From ASMP01 sp964385425 (GTDB lineage Archaea > Nanobdellota > Nanobdellia > Pacearchaeales > GW2011-AR1), in assembly GCA_964385425.1 (NCBI GenBank), contig CAYLOQ010000001.1, forward strand, positions 124,001 through 188,000: a stretch of 64,000 nt of DNA. The letters run 5' to 3'. Within the stretch, counting starts at the first letter, position 1. Every line of letters starts with the position of its first letter. The notes below the pieces were generated by a model. It saw only the letters and a list, made by a program, of their open reading frames with translations, was not told the origin of the DNA and searched no databases. Below, piece by piece: positions 9,176-18,005 of this stretch. The position numbers and the translations under genes were made by a program.

Positions 9176-9685
9176 ATGGAAACAAAAAACATTATATTCA
9201 TGGACGGAGAGTTTGCAAAGCTAAAACCAGATGGAATTGATTTATTATCAATAGCCTTAATCAAACCAGGTGGAGAAGAACTTTATCTAGAAATAGAATT
9301 TACTAGGGAAATAAGTCCTTGGGTAAAGGAAAATGTATTGCCTAATCTTAAACAAGAAAAAGTATCAAAAGAGAAAGCAGCAGAATTAATTAAAAATTTT
9401 GTTGGAGATGAAAAACCCTATTTAATCTCTTATGTAAATCAATTTGATTGGATGGGGGTTTGCAATTTATTTAACGTAAAAAATGTGGATGATATCTCAA
9501 AATTACCTTTTTTCTGGGCACCTATAGATTTTGCAAGTGTTCTATTTGAAAAAGGAATTGAACCAACGAAAAATCCAATAGAGATTGCACAAAAATATGA
9601 TATAGATGTCTCAGATATAAAAGAACATAACGCATTAGATGATGTTAGATTACTAAAAAAGATATATGATAAGGTCATAAAATGA
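9176..9685 (+). CDS. DEDDh-type 3'-5' exonuclease
   Basis: A 169-residue ribonuclease-T/exonuclease-fold protein. ExoI is FMDGEFAKL (Asp and Glu in the DxE arrangement), the ExoII region is SYVNQFDWMG, and ExoIII is EHNALDDVRLL, with the His and Asp of the DEDDh class five residues apart. Length matches a single exonuclease domain with no polymerase. It may trim RNA or DNA ends; the neighbouring RNA-processing genes favour RNA. The stop overlaps the next ATG (ATGA). Confidence 0.8.
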   Translation: METKNIIFMDGEFAKLKPDGIDLLSIALIKPGGEELYLEIEFTREISPWVKENVLPNLKQEKVSKEKAAELIKNFVGDEKPYLISYVNQFDWMGVCNLFNVKNVDDISKLPFFWAPIDFASVLFEKGIEPTKNPIEIAQKYDIDVSDIKEHNALDDVRLLKKIYDKVIK

Positions 9686-9870
9686 ACAAAGAAGATAAAT
9701 TACACATGAAATTCAATCCTGGACTACAAAAATACGAACCATCCTTGCCATTAAGAAAAACAGGAAAAGAAGTCAAAGTAAAAATGGATTTAAAAGATAT
9801 AATAATAGGAATAATTATCTTGATATTAATAGTAGTATTTATGCTAGTAATAAAAAATTATTATCTATAA
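9682..9870 (+). CDS. Small tail-anchored membrane protein
   Basis: A 62-residue protein with a polar, Lys-rich N-terminal half (HMKFNPGLQKYEPSLP) and one C-terminal hydrophobic segment of about 20 Ile/Leu/Val residues, then a short polar end. The start overlaps the exonuclease stop (ATGA) and methionine aminopeptidase begins 5 bases after it, so it sits inside the operon. Function unknown. Confidence 0.6.
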   Translation: MNKEDKLHMKFNPGLQKYEPSLPLRKTGKEVKVKMDLKDIIIGIIILILIVVFMLVIKNYYL

Positions 9871-9874
9871 AAAC

Positions 9875-10750
9875 ATGGAAACAGAAAAAATTCTTCAGGC
9901 AGGAAAAATTGTATCGCAGGTAAAAAGTTATGCGAAGTCTATTGTTAAAAAAGACACTCCTTTGTTAGAGATAGCTGAAAAAATAGAGGCAAAGATAGAA
10001 GAACTTGGAGGAAAAAACGCGTTCCCTGTAAATCTTAGCATAAATGAAATTGCTGCACATTACACACCAAGCCATGATGATATTTCAATGGCTCGTGGTT
10101 TATTGAAAGTTGACTTCGGTGTCCATATTGATGGGTGGCTCGCAGATAACGCATTCTCTCTTGACCTAGAAGACTCTGAAGAAAATAAAAAACTCATAGA
10201 AGCTGCTGAAAAAGCCTTGGAAAATGCCCTTAATATTGTTAAGACTAACATTCCAGCAAATGAAATAGGGAAAACAATCCAGGAAACAATAGAATCTTAT
10301 GGATTTTCTCCTGTAGTAAACCTATCAGGTCATAGCATGGAACAACATAACTTACACGCAGGAATAACAATTCCAAATATAGATGATAAAAGAAACATTC
10401 CATTAAAAAAAGGATTTTACGCGATAGAGCCTTTTGCAACCCCTGGAAGTGGAAGAGTTCATGATGGAAAACCTTCTGGGATTTACGAGCTCATTTCTGA
10501 GAAAAACGTGAGAAGTCCTATTGCCCGTGAAGTCCTTGAGTTCATAGAAAAAGAATATGAAACATTGCCTTTCTGCTCTAGATGGATTGTAAAAAAACTT
10601 GGAAGAAGGGCTTTGTTTGGCTTAAAACAACTGGAGGATAACGGAAACTTAAATCAGTTTGCACAACTCATAGAATCATCACGCAGCAAAGTCAGTCAAG
10701 CAGAGCACACAATTCTGATAGAAAATAAGGTTACTATAACGACAGAGTAG
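9875..10750 (+). CDS. map: Methionine aminopeptidase, type 2
   Basis: Removes the initiator Met from nascent proteins. A 291-residue type 2 enzyme without N-terminal extension, as in archaea. The substrate/metal pocket signatures are visible: AAHYTPSHDD, DFGVHIDGWLADNA (two metal-binding Asp), SGHSMEQHNLH (catalytic His region), AIEPFATPGSG (Glu) and EHTILI near the end (last Glu). It is the last gene of the run that begins with polB. Its 3' end overlaps a small convergent gene. Confidence 0.94.
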   Translation: METEKILQAGKIVSQVKSYAKSIVKKDTPLLEIAEKIEAKIEELGGKNAFPVNLSINEIAAHYTPSHDDISMARGLLKVDFGVHIDGWLADNAFSLDLEDSEENKKLIEAAEKALENALNIVKTNIPANEIGKTIQETIESYGFSPVVNLSGHSMEQHNLHAGITIPNIDDKRNIPLKKGFYAIEPFATPGSGRVHDGKPSGIYELISEKNVRSPIAREVLEFIEKEYETLPFCSRWIVKKLGRRALFGLKQLEDNGNLNQFAQLIESSRSKVSQAEHTILIENKVTITTE

Positions 10751-10952
10751 GTTGATATTCGTTTATTTTTGATTGTAAAAAATCTCTTGCAAAAAAGTTA
10801 GTAAAACTAGGAAGAATACGTTCTGCCATTTCTAGATAAAAATACCTAATATTTTCTGTCCTACCTTCAACCTCAACTGAACAGGGATTTTCGATATGCG
10901 TGGCTAACATCATTGCAACTTCCATATTTGAAATCCTTTGTGTTCTTCCCAT
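10734..10952 (-). CDS. Small hypothetical protein
   Basis: A 72-residue soluble protein, helical, with no recognised motif. It fills the gap between methionine aminopeptidase and CDC48, overlapping the 3' end of the former by 17 bases. On the minus strand TTTATATAA lies about 20-28 bases upstream of the ATG, between this gene and the CDC48 stop, so it has its own promoter. The start MGRTQRISNMEVAMM is the first Met after that box. Confidence 0.5.
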   Translation of the reverse strand: MGRTQRISNMEVAMMLATHIENPCSVEVEGRTENIRYFYLEMAERILPSFTNFFARDFLQSKINEYQPTLSL

Positions 10953-10983
10953 AAAATTTCTTCATGAATTATTTATATAAATC

Positions 10984-13278
10984 TTATCCTAAGTAAGAAC
11001 TCTCCATAGGAACAGCAGCCTTTGCAGATCTGATGAAACTATCCTCTATTTTCTTATAAACTTCTAAAGTTGGTTTGCTCACGCTTGGTTTAATTTTTCT
11101 CAAGGCTTCGTTGAAATGTTTCTTCTTCACCTGCTTCGCTTCTTTTGACTCTCTCAGTGCGAGCATTGCAGCTTCCCTGGTCAGGGCTTCTATGTCAGCT
11201 CCTGTGTAACCTATCGTCTTCTTTGAAATATCTTTAATGTCAACATCTCTTGAAAGAGGCATATTTTTTGTATGGATTTTCAAGATTCCCAGCCTACCCT
11301 CTTCTTCAGGAGAAGCAACCAATAAGATTTTATCAAATCTTCCAGGCCTTAATAATCCTGAATCAAGCATGTCTGGTCTGTTTGTAGCACCGATCACAAG
11401 AACGTCATTTAAATCTTCGAGTCCATCCATTTCAGCCAGCATTTGATTTAAAACACGATCAGTAACTTTTGTTCCTGTTTCTATTCCCCTCTTACCTGCA
11501 AGTGCATCTATCTCATCAAAAAATATAATACAAGGGGAAACCTGCCGGGCTCTTTCAAAAACTTTTCTCATTCCTTCCTCTGACTTACCAACCCACATGC
11601 TCAACAATGACGGTCCCTTAACCTGTATAAAATTAGCTTCAGATTCTTTTGCGACTGCTTTTGCTAAAAGAGTTTTCCCTGTTCCTGGTGGACCATACAA
11701 CAAGATTCCACGAGACGGCCTTATTCCCATCCTCTCAAAAGTTTCAGGGAATTTCAAAGGCCATTCCACAGCCTCCCTAAGCTCTTCCTTGATCTTATCA
11801 AGTCCCCCAATATTTTCCCAACCAACCGAAGGGGTTTCTACAAGAACTTCCCTCATAGCAGAAGGTCTAACAGTTTTAAGAGCATCCATAAAATCGTTCT
11901 GTCTAACTATTAATTTTTCCAAAATCTCTGGAGGAATCTGCTCTTCCGCATCTAAGTTCATTTTGGGAAGAAATTTTCTCAAAACATTCATGGCAGCTTC
12001 CTTAGAAAGAGCTTCTAAATCTGCACCAACAAAACCATGAGTTACAGAAGCTATCTCTTCCAAGTTGACACTCTTAACTAAAGGCATTCCTCTTGTATGA
12101 ATTTTTAATACAGACAGTCTTCCCTTTTTACTCGGAACATTAATTTCTATTTCTCTGTCAAACCTCCCTGGTCTTCTCAGAGCAGGATCAATAGCATTTA
12201 CTCTGTTTGTAGCGCCAATTACTACTACCTTACCCCTTGATTTAAGACCATCCATCATAGTCAATATCTGGCTGACAACACGCCTCTCTACTTCCCCTGT
12301 TACTTCTTCTCTCTTAGGAGCTATGGCATCTAACTCATCAATAAAAACAATTGAAGGGGCTGTTTTTTCAGCTTCTTCGAAAATATCTCTTATTTTTTTC
12401 TCAGATTCTCCATAGAATTTTGACATTACCTCAGGACCGTTCAATAAGATAAAATTAGCTTCTGATTCATTCGCAACTGCTTTTGCGAGCAACGTCTTTC
12501 CCGTACCTGGTGGACCATGAAGTAAAACCCCTTTTGGTGGCTCTATTCCCAACTTTTGAAAAATCTCTGGATGTTTTAAGGGGATTTCTACCATCTCTCT
12601 TATTTTTTTAATCTCTTCAGAGAGTCCTCCTATGTCTTCATAGGTAATTTCAGGTATACTCTCTTCACTTATCTCAACTGCCTTAGGATTTAAAGAAACT
12701 TCTGTATTTTCTGTTATAATGATTGGCTGGTTTGGACTTGTATTAACTACTAAAAATCTAATTTGGGTAAAACTACCACCCAACTGCCCAAAGCCCATAT
12801 TTCCAAGCATGTCACCCAACATGTCTCCAAACTCCCCGCCTAACTCGTCTGACAATAAATCCTTTCTTCTCTGAACTCCTCCAAGAACAACCAGATCACC
12901 CTTAACAACTGCCCTTCCTAACAAACCTCTTCTCAGACCCTCTGGATCTCCTTGAACCATTATTCCCTTTTGTGCAGGTGCTATGATTATTTTTTTAGCC
13001 TCTCTAACTTCTGATTTAAAAACATCCACAACCTCACCTATTCCTGTCTTCGCGTTTCTCCTTAATATACCATCAATCCTTATTATACCTTCTCCGACAT
13101 CTGCAGGATAAGCCCTGTCTGCAATCGCAACTGTCTCCCTATTACCTTTAATTACTATAACATCTCCCCTCCTAATTCCAAGATCCCTCATTATCTCTGA
13201 GTCTATCCTAGCTATTCCCTTATACGCATCGTCTTGCTGCGCTTCCACAACCTTTAATTTAACTTCATTTTTAGTCAT
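10984..13278 (-). CDS. cdc48: CDC48/VCP-type AAA+ ATPase
   Basis: Hexameric unfoldase that extracts and unfolds proteins in the cytoplasm. The 764 residues comprise an N domain (about 1-200, double-psi barrel plus a second subdomain), D1 and D2. Walker A is GPPGTGKT at about 255-262 and 529-536; Walker B is VFIDELDAIA and IFFDEIDALAG; both second-region-of-homology Arg fingers are present (RRPGRFD, LRPGRFD). Residues about 141-169 form a Gly/Met/Leu-rich insertion in the N domain not seen in typical homologues. The ATG overlaps the stop of the small zinc protein upstream, so the two are co-expressed. Confidence 0.97.
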   Translation of the reverse strand: MTKNEVKLKVVEAQQDDAYKGIARIDSEIMRDLGIRRGDVIVIKGNRETVAIADRAYPADVGEGIIRIDGILRRNAKTGIGEVVDVFKSEVREAKKIIIAPAQKGIMVQGDPEGLRRGLLGRAVVKGDLVVLGGVQRRKDLLSDELGGEFGDMLGDMLGNMGFGQLGGSFTQIRFLVVNTSPNQPIIITENTEVSLNPKAVEISEESIPEITYEDIGGLSEEIKKIREMVEIPLKHPEIFQKLGIEPPKGVLLHGPPGTGKTLLAKAVANESEANFILLNGPEVMSKFYGESEKKIRDIFEEAEKTAPSIVFIDELDAIAPKREEVTGEVERRVVSQILTMMDGLKSRGKVVVIGATNRVNAIDPALRRPGRFDREIEINVPSKKGRLSVLKIHTRGMPLVKSVNLEEIASVTHGFVGADLEALSKEAAMNVLRKFLPKMNLDAEEQIPPEILEKLIVRQNDFMDALKTVRPSAMREVLVETPSVGWENIGGLDKIKEELREAVEWPLKFPETFERMGIRPSRGILLYGPPGTGKTLLAKAVAKESEANFIQVKGPSLLSMWVGKSEEGMRKVFERARQVSPCIIFFDEIDALAGKRGIETGTKVTDRVLNQMLAEMDGLEDLNDVLVIGATNRPDMLDSGLLRPGRFDKILLVASPEEEGRLGILKIHTKNMPLSRDVDIKDISKKTIGYTGADIEALTREAAMLALRESKEAKQVKKKHFNEALRKIKPSVSKPTLEVYKKIEDSFIRSAKAAVPMESSYLG

Positions 13279-13628
13279 CTTCTTCTCCCGAGTTCATAAA
13301 AACTTAAGGACAACCTTCCTGCTTCTTCGAAACATAATCTAACCATATCATCCATTACCTTCTCTTGTTCCTTGATAAAAGATACTATCTCTTTAGGAAT
13401 TGAAACAGTGTAACTATTCCCAACAAGTCTCATTTTTACTTTAAATTCTTTATTTTTTAGGTTAATAAACCTGTTGTATTCTTCTGCATCAACAGGGTGA
13501 ACAGACCTTCCGTTACAATCCGGGCACACTACTGTCCTTAAAAAAAATCCATTTTTAACAATTTCTTTTTTCTGCATCTCAGTACTGCAATCTTTACAGA
13601 GAATGGTATTGTCAAACATATCTGTCAT
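13275..13628 (-). CDS. Zinc-ribbon protein with AbrB-like swapped-hairpin segment
   Basis: A 117-residue protein with two CxxC knuckles (CKDC near residue 11 and CPDC near 36) followed by a segment, VGNSYTVSIPKEIV, that looks like the AbrB/SpoVT DNA-binding hairpin. It could be a transcription regulator of the operon. It overlaps CDC48 by 4 bases (ATGA) and is the first gene of the unit. Its promoter region carries a tandem GTATACTT repeat between TATA and ATG, which would suit autoregulation. The regulator role is inference. Confidence 0.65.
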   Translation of the reverse strand: MTDMFDNTILCKDCSTEMQKKEIVKNGFFLRTVVCPDCNGRSVHPVDAEEYNRFINLKNKEFKVKMRLVGNSYTVSIPKEIVSFIKEQEKVMDDMVRLCFEEAGRLSLSFYELGRRR

Positions 13629-13633
13629 TTTAT

Positions 13634-13654
13634 GTATACTTCTTGTGTATACTT
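13634..13654. repeat. Tandem GTATACTT repeat in the CDC48 operon promoter
   Basis: Two exact copies of GTATACTT start 13 bases apart (13634 and 13647). The core GTATAC is itself a palindrome. They lie between the minus-strand TATA-like sequence (about 13660-13675) and the ATG at 13628, a position where a bound repressor would block initiation. Confidence 0.5.
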
Positions 13655-13689
13655 AAAATATATACCATTTATAAAGATTTTGGTGGATC

Positions 13690-14136
13690 TTACTTTGTGT
13701 AAGATTTGTTAAGATATAAAAACTCTCTCCATAAGTCAGCAAAAAAAGCCCCAAATCCTTGTCTTCTAAGAATAGTAAATGGGCTCGGGTCAGATTCGAA
13801 AGCAAAAGGGGATTCTCTTGAACCATCAATAGGATATGTATCAAAAAAAGAGCTTTCTTGATCAGTTAGCGGAGCTCTATTAAACCAATCCTGACGATTC
13901 ATTCGTCTCTCTCTGTCCAAGGTAGAACCTGTATAACAAGGAGGGCATTTGTCTCCTCCTTCATCCATATATCTTAGATAAGCACTCAAAACTATTCCAT
14001 TAATTCCGGCTATTGCTATTTGTCTCCCACATGAGATGCAATCATAAGGCACCATTCCCCTTGGTGTCTCACGAGAGATCCCCGTGTTCTCTGGTTCTCC
14101 ATCAGTTACCTTAATTAGACTTAAGGTCATATTCAT
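13690..14136 (-). CDS. Hypothetical protein with two CxxC pairs
   Basis: I choose the start MNMTLSLIKV at 14136 (148 residues) because a TATA-like TTATAAAG lies about 25 bases upstream on the minus strand; a longer frame to 14208 would start before it. CISC and CPPC are spaced to form one zinc site. The rest is rich in Asp, Arg and Phe and not recognised. It is divergent from the split kinase gene. Function unknown. Confidence 0.55.
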   Translation of the reverse strand: MNMTLSLIKVTDGEPENTGISRETPRGMVPYDCISCGRQIAIAGINGIVLSAYLRYMDEGGDKCPPCYTGSTLDRERRMNRQDWFNRAPLTDQESSFFDTYPIDGSRESPFAFESDPSPFTILRRQGFGAFFADLWREFLYLNKSYTK

Positions 14137-14207
14137 GAAACCGTCTTTTTCTTTATAATGTTTTCTATTGCATAAATCTTTAAAAAATAGCTTTTTTAAG
14201 ATAATCA

Positions 14208-15208
14208 ATGGAACCAGAAGAAACTTACACTGCAGACTCGGGAAGAAGATATAAGATTATCAAAAAGATTACTCCAAAAGTTTTCACTACAATATCTCTA
14301 GACGAAGAAGATCAACCCACGAGGGTTCTTAAAAAATTCAGAAAGAAGAATAATGGGGAAGTCGAATTTGAAGAAGAAAGAAAAATATTGACTCAATTAA
14401 ATCAAACTAACGGCGGAACAGGTTATCCAGGGGTTATAACCCTATATGACAGCGGTGAGAAAGATTTCTTTCTGATACTAGAATACAGTGGGGAGGAACA
14501 TTAAGGAACATCATTGATGAAAGGGGTAGACTTGAGCTATCTAAGGGGGTTGCTGTAATAAAATCCATGTCAGAAACGTCGGCAGATATTTTTGAAATTT
14601 TTGAAGATGGGGGAATTGTCCACAGAGACGTCAAACCAGAAAACACACTTTTATCAAAAAGTGCTAGGAATTGTTTGAATAATGATCAACCAGAATCAGG
14701 AAAATGTTTAGAAGAGATTTCCAAAGAAGGTGCCATAAAATTCTGTGATTTTTCTCTTTCCTTAAGATACAATAAAGCCACAGGAGAATATGAATCAAAA
14801 GTCCATGATAGAACTAAAGCAGGATATTTTGTTGGATCGTTACAATATTGCGCACCCGAGATAATAGAAATGGTAAGAGGAGATGAAAGGTCTGATATAT
14901 GGGCTTTGGGAGTTGTTGCCTATGAGTTGTTAGTTGAAGGGGGTGCATTTCCTGGTGTTAGATCACCAAAAGATATGTATGATGCCCTTATAACATTTGA
15001 CTGTCCAAGAAAAATAGAAAGGAAGCTTCATGGATTTGAAGAAATTCTGTATGGTCTGTTACAGAGAAATCCTGATGACAGGCTAACGGCGAGACAAGTC
15101 CATGACGCCTCTTCTGATTTTGAAGAAAAATTAAAACAAGGTACAATAACAGAAGAGCCTGAGCAAGGAATACTAAATTTTGTAAGAAGGATGTTTGTTA
15201 GAAGCTAA
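14208..15208 (+). pseudogene. Ser/Thr protein kinase, split by a frameshift
   Basis: The two halves of one eukaryote-like kinase lie in different frames. The first frame (14208-14504) gives the N lobe with RVLKKFRK (candidate ATP-binding Lys) and ends FLILEYSGEEH. The second frame (open from about 14492 to 15208) continues GGTLRNIIDERGRL, then the catalytic loop IVHRDVKPENTLL, a DFG-equivalent reading CDFSLS, CAPEI and DIWALGVVAYELL. One missing G in the run at 14490-14493 explains the shift. The glycine-rich loop is weak. It may be a decayed gene, a sequencing error or, less likely, a recoded gene, since the site lacks a canonical slippery heptamer. Confidence 0.8.
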
Positions 15209-15244
15209 CAAAACATTTTAAAAAGCCAGAAGGTTAAGTTTCCT

Positions 15245-15874
15245 ATGAATTTAAAGGGTGATTTTAAAAAACTTTGGAAGAAGTTCTGGTTTTTGCTATG
15301 GAAAGATGATAGCTGGAAAGGATGGATTTTCTCAATAATCTTCCTATTTGTTTTTATAAAATTCCTATTTTTCCCTGCTCTAAGTTTGGTAACAGGAACA
15401 TCTCTGCCTTTAGCAATAGTAGAATCCTGTAGCATGTATCACAAGGGAAATCTTTTCTCTGATTTTGATGCCTGGTGGGAAGACCACGAGTCTAAGTATT
15501 CAGAATTCACGATAAATAAATTAGATTTTCAAGATTTTAAATTAAAAAATGGGTTCAATAAAGGAGATATCTTATTCATAATAAAAGCAGACCCAGAAAA
15601 GTTAAAAGTGGGGGATGTAATAATTTTTGAAGCGGGAACGGAGCACCCTGTGATTCATAGAATTGTTAAAATAAGCGAAACAGATGGCAGCAGAATTTTT
15701 TCCACTATGGGAGATAATGTGGGTAATGTCCAGAGCTTTGAAGAAGAAATAACCCAAGATCGGTTGATTGGAAAAGCTGTCATTAAGGCCGTCCCTTATA
15801 TGGGTTGGATAAAACTAGCTCTTTACGAATGGAAAAAACCAGAATCAAAAAGAGGGTTATGCAACGAGAGATAG
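15245..15874 (+). CDS. Signal peptidase I, archaeal/ER (Sec11) type
   Basis: Membrane serine protease that removes signal peptides from exported proteins. A 209-residue protein with one N-terminal membrane segment (about residues 26-50). The catalytic Ser is in VESCSMYHKG (the usual Pro after SMxx is His here). The second conserved box is GDVIIFEAGTEHPVIHRIV, where the His of HR replaces the bacterial catalytic Lys, as in Sec11. The third is TMGDNVGNVQ with the conserved Asp. It follows the kinase after 36 bases; no link is evident. Confidence 0.88.
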   Translation: MNLKGDFKKLWKKFWFLLWKDDSWKGWIFSIIFLFVFIKFLFFPALSLVTGTSLPLAIVESCSMYHKGNLFSDFDAWWEDHESKYSEFTINKLDFQDFKLKNGFNKGDILFIIKADPEKLKVGDVIIFEAGTEHPVIHRIVKISETDGSRIFSTMGDNVGNVQSFEEEITQDRLIGKAVIKAVPYMGWIKLALYEWKKPESKRGLCNER

Positions 15875-15909
15875 GAAAAGTTTTTAAAGAGCATTAGATA
15901 AAAACTAAG

Positions 15910-16218
15910 ATGGAATTTTGTCCGCGGTGTGGTGCAGTTCTAATTCAAAAGAGAAAAAAAGACGGTTGTCCTAGATGTTCTTATTCTACAAAAGGCAAGA
16001 TAAAAATAAAGACTTCTGAAAAAATGGATGAAAAAAAGAAAGTTGCTGTTATATCTGAAAAAGACACAGAGATCAATCCCATAATTGAACAAGAATGTAA
16101 GGACTGTGGGAACAAGAAGGCATATTTCTGGACCCTTCAAACTAGAGCAAGTGACGAAGCTGAAACAAAATTCTTCAAGTGCACAAAGTGTGAGCATACT
16201 TGGAGAGAGTATAGATAA
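15910..16218 (+). CDS. tfs: Transcription factor S (TFS)
   Basis: RNA polymerase cleavage-stimulating factor that rescues backtracked complexes. At 102 residues it has the standard architecture: N-terminal zinc ribbon (CPRCG, CPRC), linker rich in Lys, and C-terminal TFIIS ribbon CKDCGNKKAYFWTLQTRASDE. The Asp-Glu pair in RASDE is the catalytic finger that reaches the polymerase active site. CTKCEHTW closes the second zinc site. Confidence 0.95.
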   Translation: MEFCPRCGAVLIQKRKKDGCPRCSYSTKGKIKIKTSEKMDEKKKVAVISEKDTEINPIIEQECKDCGNKKAYFWTLQTRASDEAETKFFKCTKCEHTWREYR

Positions 16219-16274
16219 AGTTTTAGAAATTATATTTACTAACCTTTAAATAATAAATACTTCTTAATTAGTTT

Positions 16275-17072
16275 ATGAAGAAAAAGAAACCTGACCTGTG
16301 GTGGAGAATGAGGGGTTTAGGCGAAATGGAAACGCGTTTTGGAAAAAACAAACCTATTGAGAGATTCATCAAGAAAAGGTTGAAATCAAAAAAGGTTGTG
16401 CGTGTTCTTGAATTTGGTTTTGGCGAAGGAAGGTGTCTTCTGGATATAAGGACAATCTTCCCAGAAAAACAGGTTGAATTATACGGTATTAATGATAAAA
16501 AAGAAGGAAAAATACATAAGAGAAAAGATTTTGTAACTAATGCAAAAAAATTTGGATTAACTGTTCCCATAACAACTCTTCTTCCTAAACCATTTTTTTA
16601 TGATGCGGGAAAAGGATTAAAATTTAAATCAAATTATTTCGATATAATAATTAGTCAGGTGGCTTTTCCTTATGTGGATGACAAAGCTAAACTTCTTGAA
16701 AATTTTTGGAGAGTACTTAAACCTGGAGGAAAGGCTTTTTTGCATATTGATTCTTATGAAGAATCTTTTCCTGATTTCCTTCAAATAAATAAAGAAACAC
16801 CAAGATTTAATATTTATAATAACAAAAAATTGATAAAATTGGGTGTATACCTGAACAAGTTTAGAAAAAAAGGATTTGATGTTAAGCTTAAAAAAGAAAG
16901 AAAAGGAAAAATTGAATATAGGACTCTTATAATGAATAAGAATACGACAAAGCCCCTTAAATTTGGTCTTAAATATGATGATGATTCATCATTTGATCTT
17001 TATAGGTTTATTCACGAAAAAAAGGTGCGAAATGTTTGGTGGGGAATACGTAGCGTTTTTAAGACTAAATGA
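16275..17072 (+). CDS. Class I SAM-dependent methyltransferase
   Basis: A 265-residue protein. Motif I is VVRVLEFGFGEGRCLLDI near residues 40-57, the acidic and IISQVAFPYVDD segments match motifs II and IV, and VLKPGGKAFLHID is the post-IV strand typical of UbiE-like methyltransferases. The C-terminal third is Lys-rich and unassigned. Substrate unknown. It lies alone between TFS and tRNA-Lys. Confidence 0.75.
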   Translation: MKKKKPDLWWRMRGLGEMETRFGKNKPIERFIKKRLKSKKVVRVLEFGFGEGRCLLDIRTIFPEKQVELYGINDKKEGKIHKRKDFVTNAKKFGLTVPITTLLPKPFFYDAGKGLKFKSNYFDIIISQVAFPYVDDKAKLLENFWRVLKPGGKAFLHIDSYEESFPDFLQINKETPRFNIYNNKKLIKLGVYLNKFRKKGFDVKLKKERKGKIEYRTLIMNKNTTKPLKFGLKYDDDSSFDLYRFIHEKKVRNVWWGIRSVFKTK

Positions 17073-17164
17073 TCAAGTGTTCAATTAATTTTAAGCATAC
17101 TTAAAAGAATACTCAGCGTTAATATAGATAAAGTTTTTTAAAGTTCTTCTAAATTATTTAATCA

Positions 17165-17278
17165 GGCTCCGTAGCTCAGCTTGGTCAGAGCACCAGACTC
17201 TTAGCAGAACCGAGGTTCCGCACCTCCTATTAATTGAGAGATATCTGGGTGTCGAGGGTTCAAATCCCTCCGGGGCCA
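17165..17278 (+). tRNA. tRNA-Lys(CTT) with one intron
   Basis: The acceptor stem GGCTCCG pairs with CGGGGCC (one T-G pair), followed by discriminator A; the CCA end is not encoded. D arm GCTC/GAGC, anticodon stem CCAGA/TCTGG, variable loop of 5, T arm GAGGG-TTCAAAT-CCCTC. The anticodon loop after splicing is CTCTTAA, reading CTT for Lys. The intron occupies 17204-17242 at the canonical position 37/38. Confidence 0.93.
17204..17242 (+). other. tRNA-Lys intron, 39 bases, bulge-helix-bulge
   Basis: The exon bases CTCT at 17198-17201 pair with AGAG at 17237-17240, giving the 4-base-pair central helix. The 3-base bulges are TAG (17202-17204) and ATA (17241-17243). Cutting after the second base of each bulge gives exactly a 7-base anticodon loop. 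This is the standard archaeal splicing motif. Confidence 0.88.
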
Positions 17279-17389
17279 TTGAACTGTTTCGTTCACAAAA
17301 GAGGGGAATACGATTTGTGTCTTTCAGCGTAGGCACTTTGAGTGAGTTTGAGAGTTAATTTTATATAATCCATCATCATAATAGAAAAT

Positions 17390-17962
17390 ATGATTCAAAT
17401 ACTTCTCACAGCATTGATGTTGGTGTTCGCTCCAATCCCTTGGATTGTAACTACAATACACATACTCATAGAAAACAACAAGTGGCGCGCGAGTCGTGTA
17501 AAAATCCTTATGTGGATAGTCTCAATCGCAGTGTGGGCGATTCTCGCATTATGGCTTAAATCCAACTATCAAATTTTATTTGAACGACAATTTTCAACAT
17601 CAATTTCGATATTCTTTGGAATTGCCCTCTTGCTTATCGCCGTTGTAATCGAAATAGCCACCACACAAGCTCTCGGTAGAAAGCGTATTCTTGGGAGCAG
17701 TGAATTTAAAAAAGCTCAAGACAAACTGATTACGACTGGAATTTACAAATATGCGCGCCATCCTAGATATGTTGAACACCCTTTGTGGTTTGTGGGATTG
17801 GGATTCATACTTGGATATACATCATTGCTTTGGTTTGCTCTTTACCTATTCCTTGCATTCGTAATAACAGCAAACTTCGAAGAACAAGAGTTGGTAAAAC
17901 GTTATGGTAAGGAATATTTGAAATATAAAAAGAAAACGCCTGCTTTCTTCTTGAGATTTTAG
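17390..17962 (+). CDS. Isoprenylcysteine/phospholipid methyltransferase-like membrane protein
   Basis: A 190-residue protein with about five membrane segments. The C-terminal part has the ICMT/PEMT signature: TGIYKYARHPRYVEHPLWF (Arg-His-Pro-x-Tyr), a hydrophobic stretch, and EEQELVKRYGKEYLKYKKK with the two-Glu SAM/substrate site. It methylates a small molecule, lipid or protein carboxylate at the membrane; the target is unknown. Codon usage is richer in G and C than neighbouring genes, and it directly follows a tRNA gene, so transfer is possible. Confidence 0.8.
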   Translation: MIQILLTALMLVFAPIPWIVTTIHILIENNKWRASRVKILMWIVSIAVWAILALWLKSNYQILFERQFSTSISIFFGIALLLIAVVIEIATTQALGRKRILGSSEFKKAQDKLITTGIYKYARHPRYVEHPLWFVGLGFILGYTSLLWFALYLFLAFVITANFEEQELVKRYGKEYLKYKKKTPAFFLRF

Positions 17963-18005
17963 CGTTTGTGATGGGCTTTTTGTGCAACTTTAGTTTTCTC
18001 ATGCT

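Noticed and set aside
14486..14505. Programmed -1 frameshift in the kinase gene
   Set aside because: The site lacks a canonical slippery heptamer and no stable downstream pseudoknot was evident, so indel or sequence error is more likely.
17154..17336. Minus-strand open frame across tRNA-Lys
   Set aside because: It is an antisense shadow of a well-supported tRNA gene and its intron.
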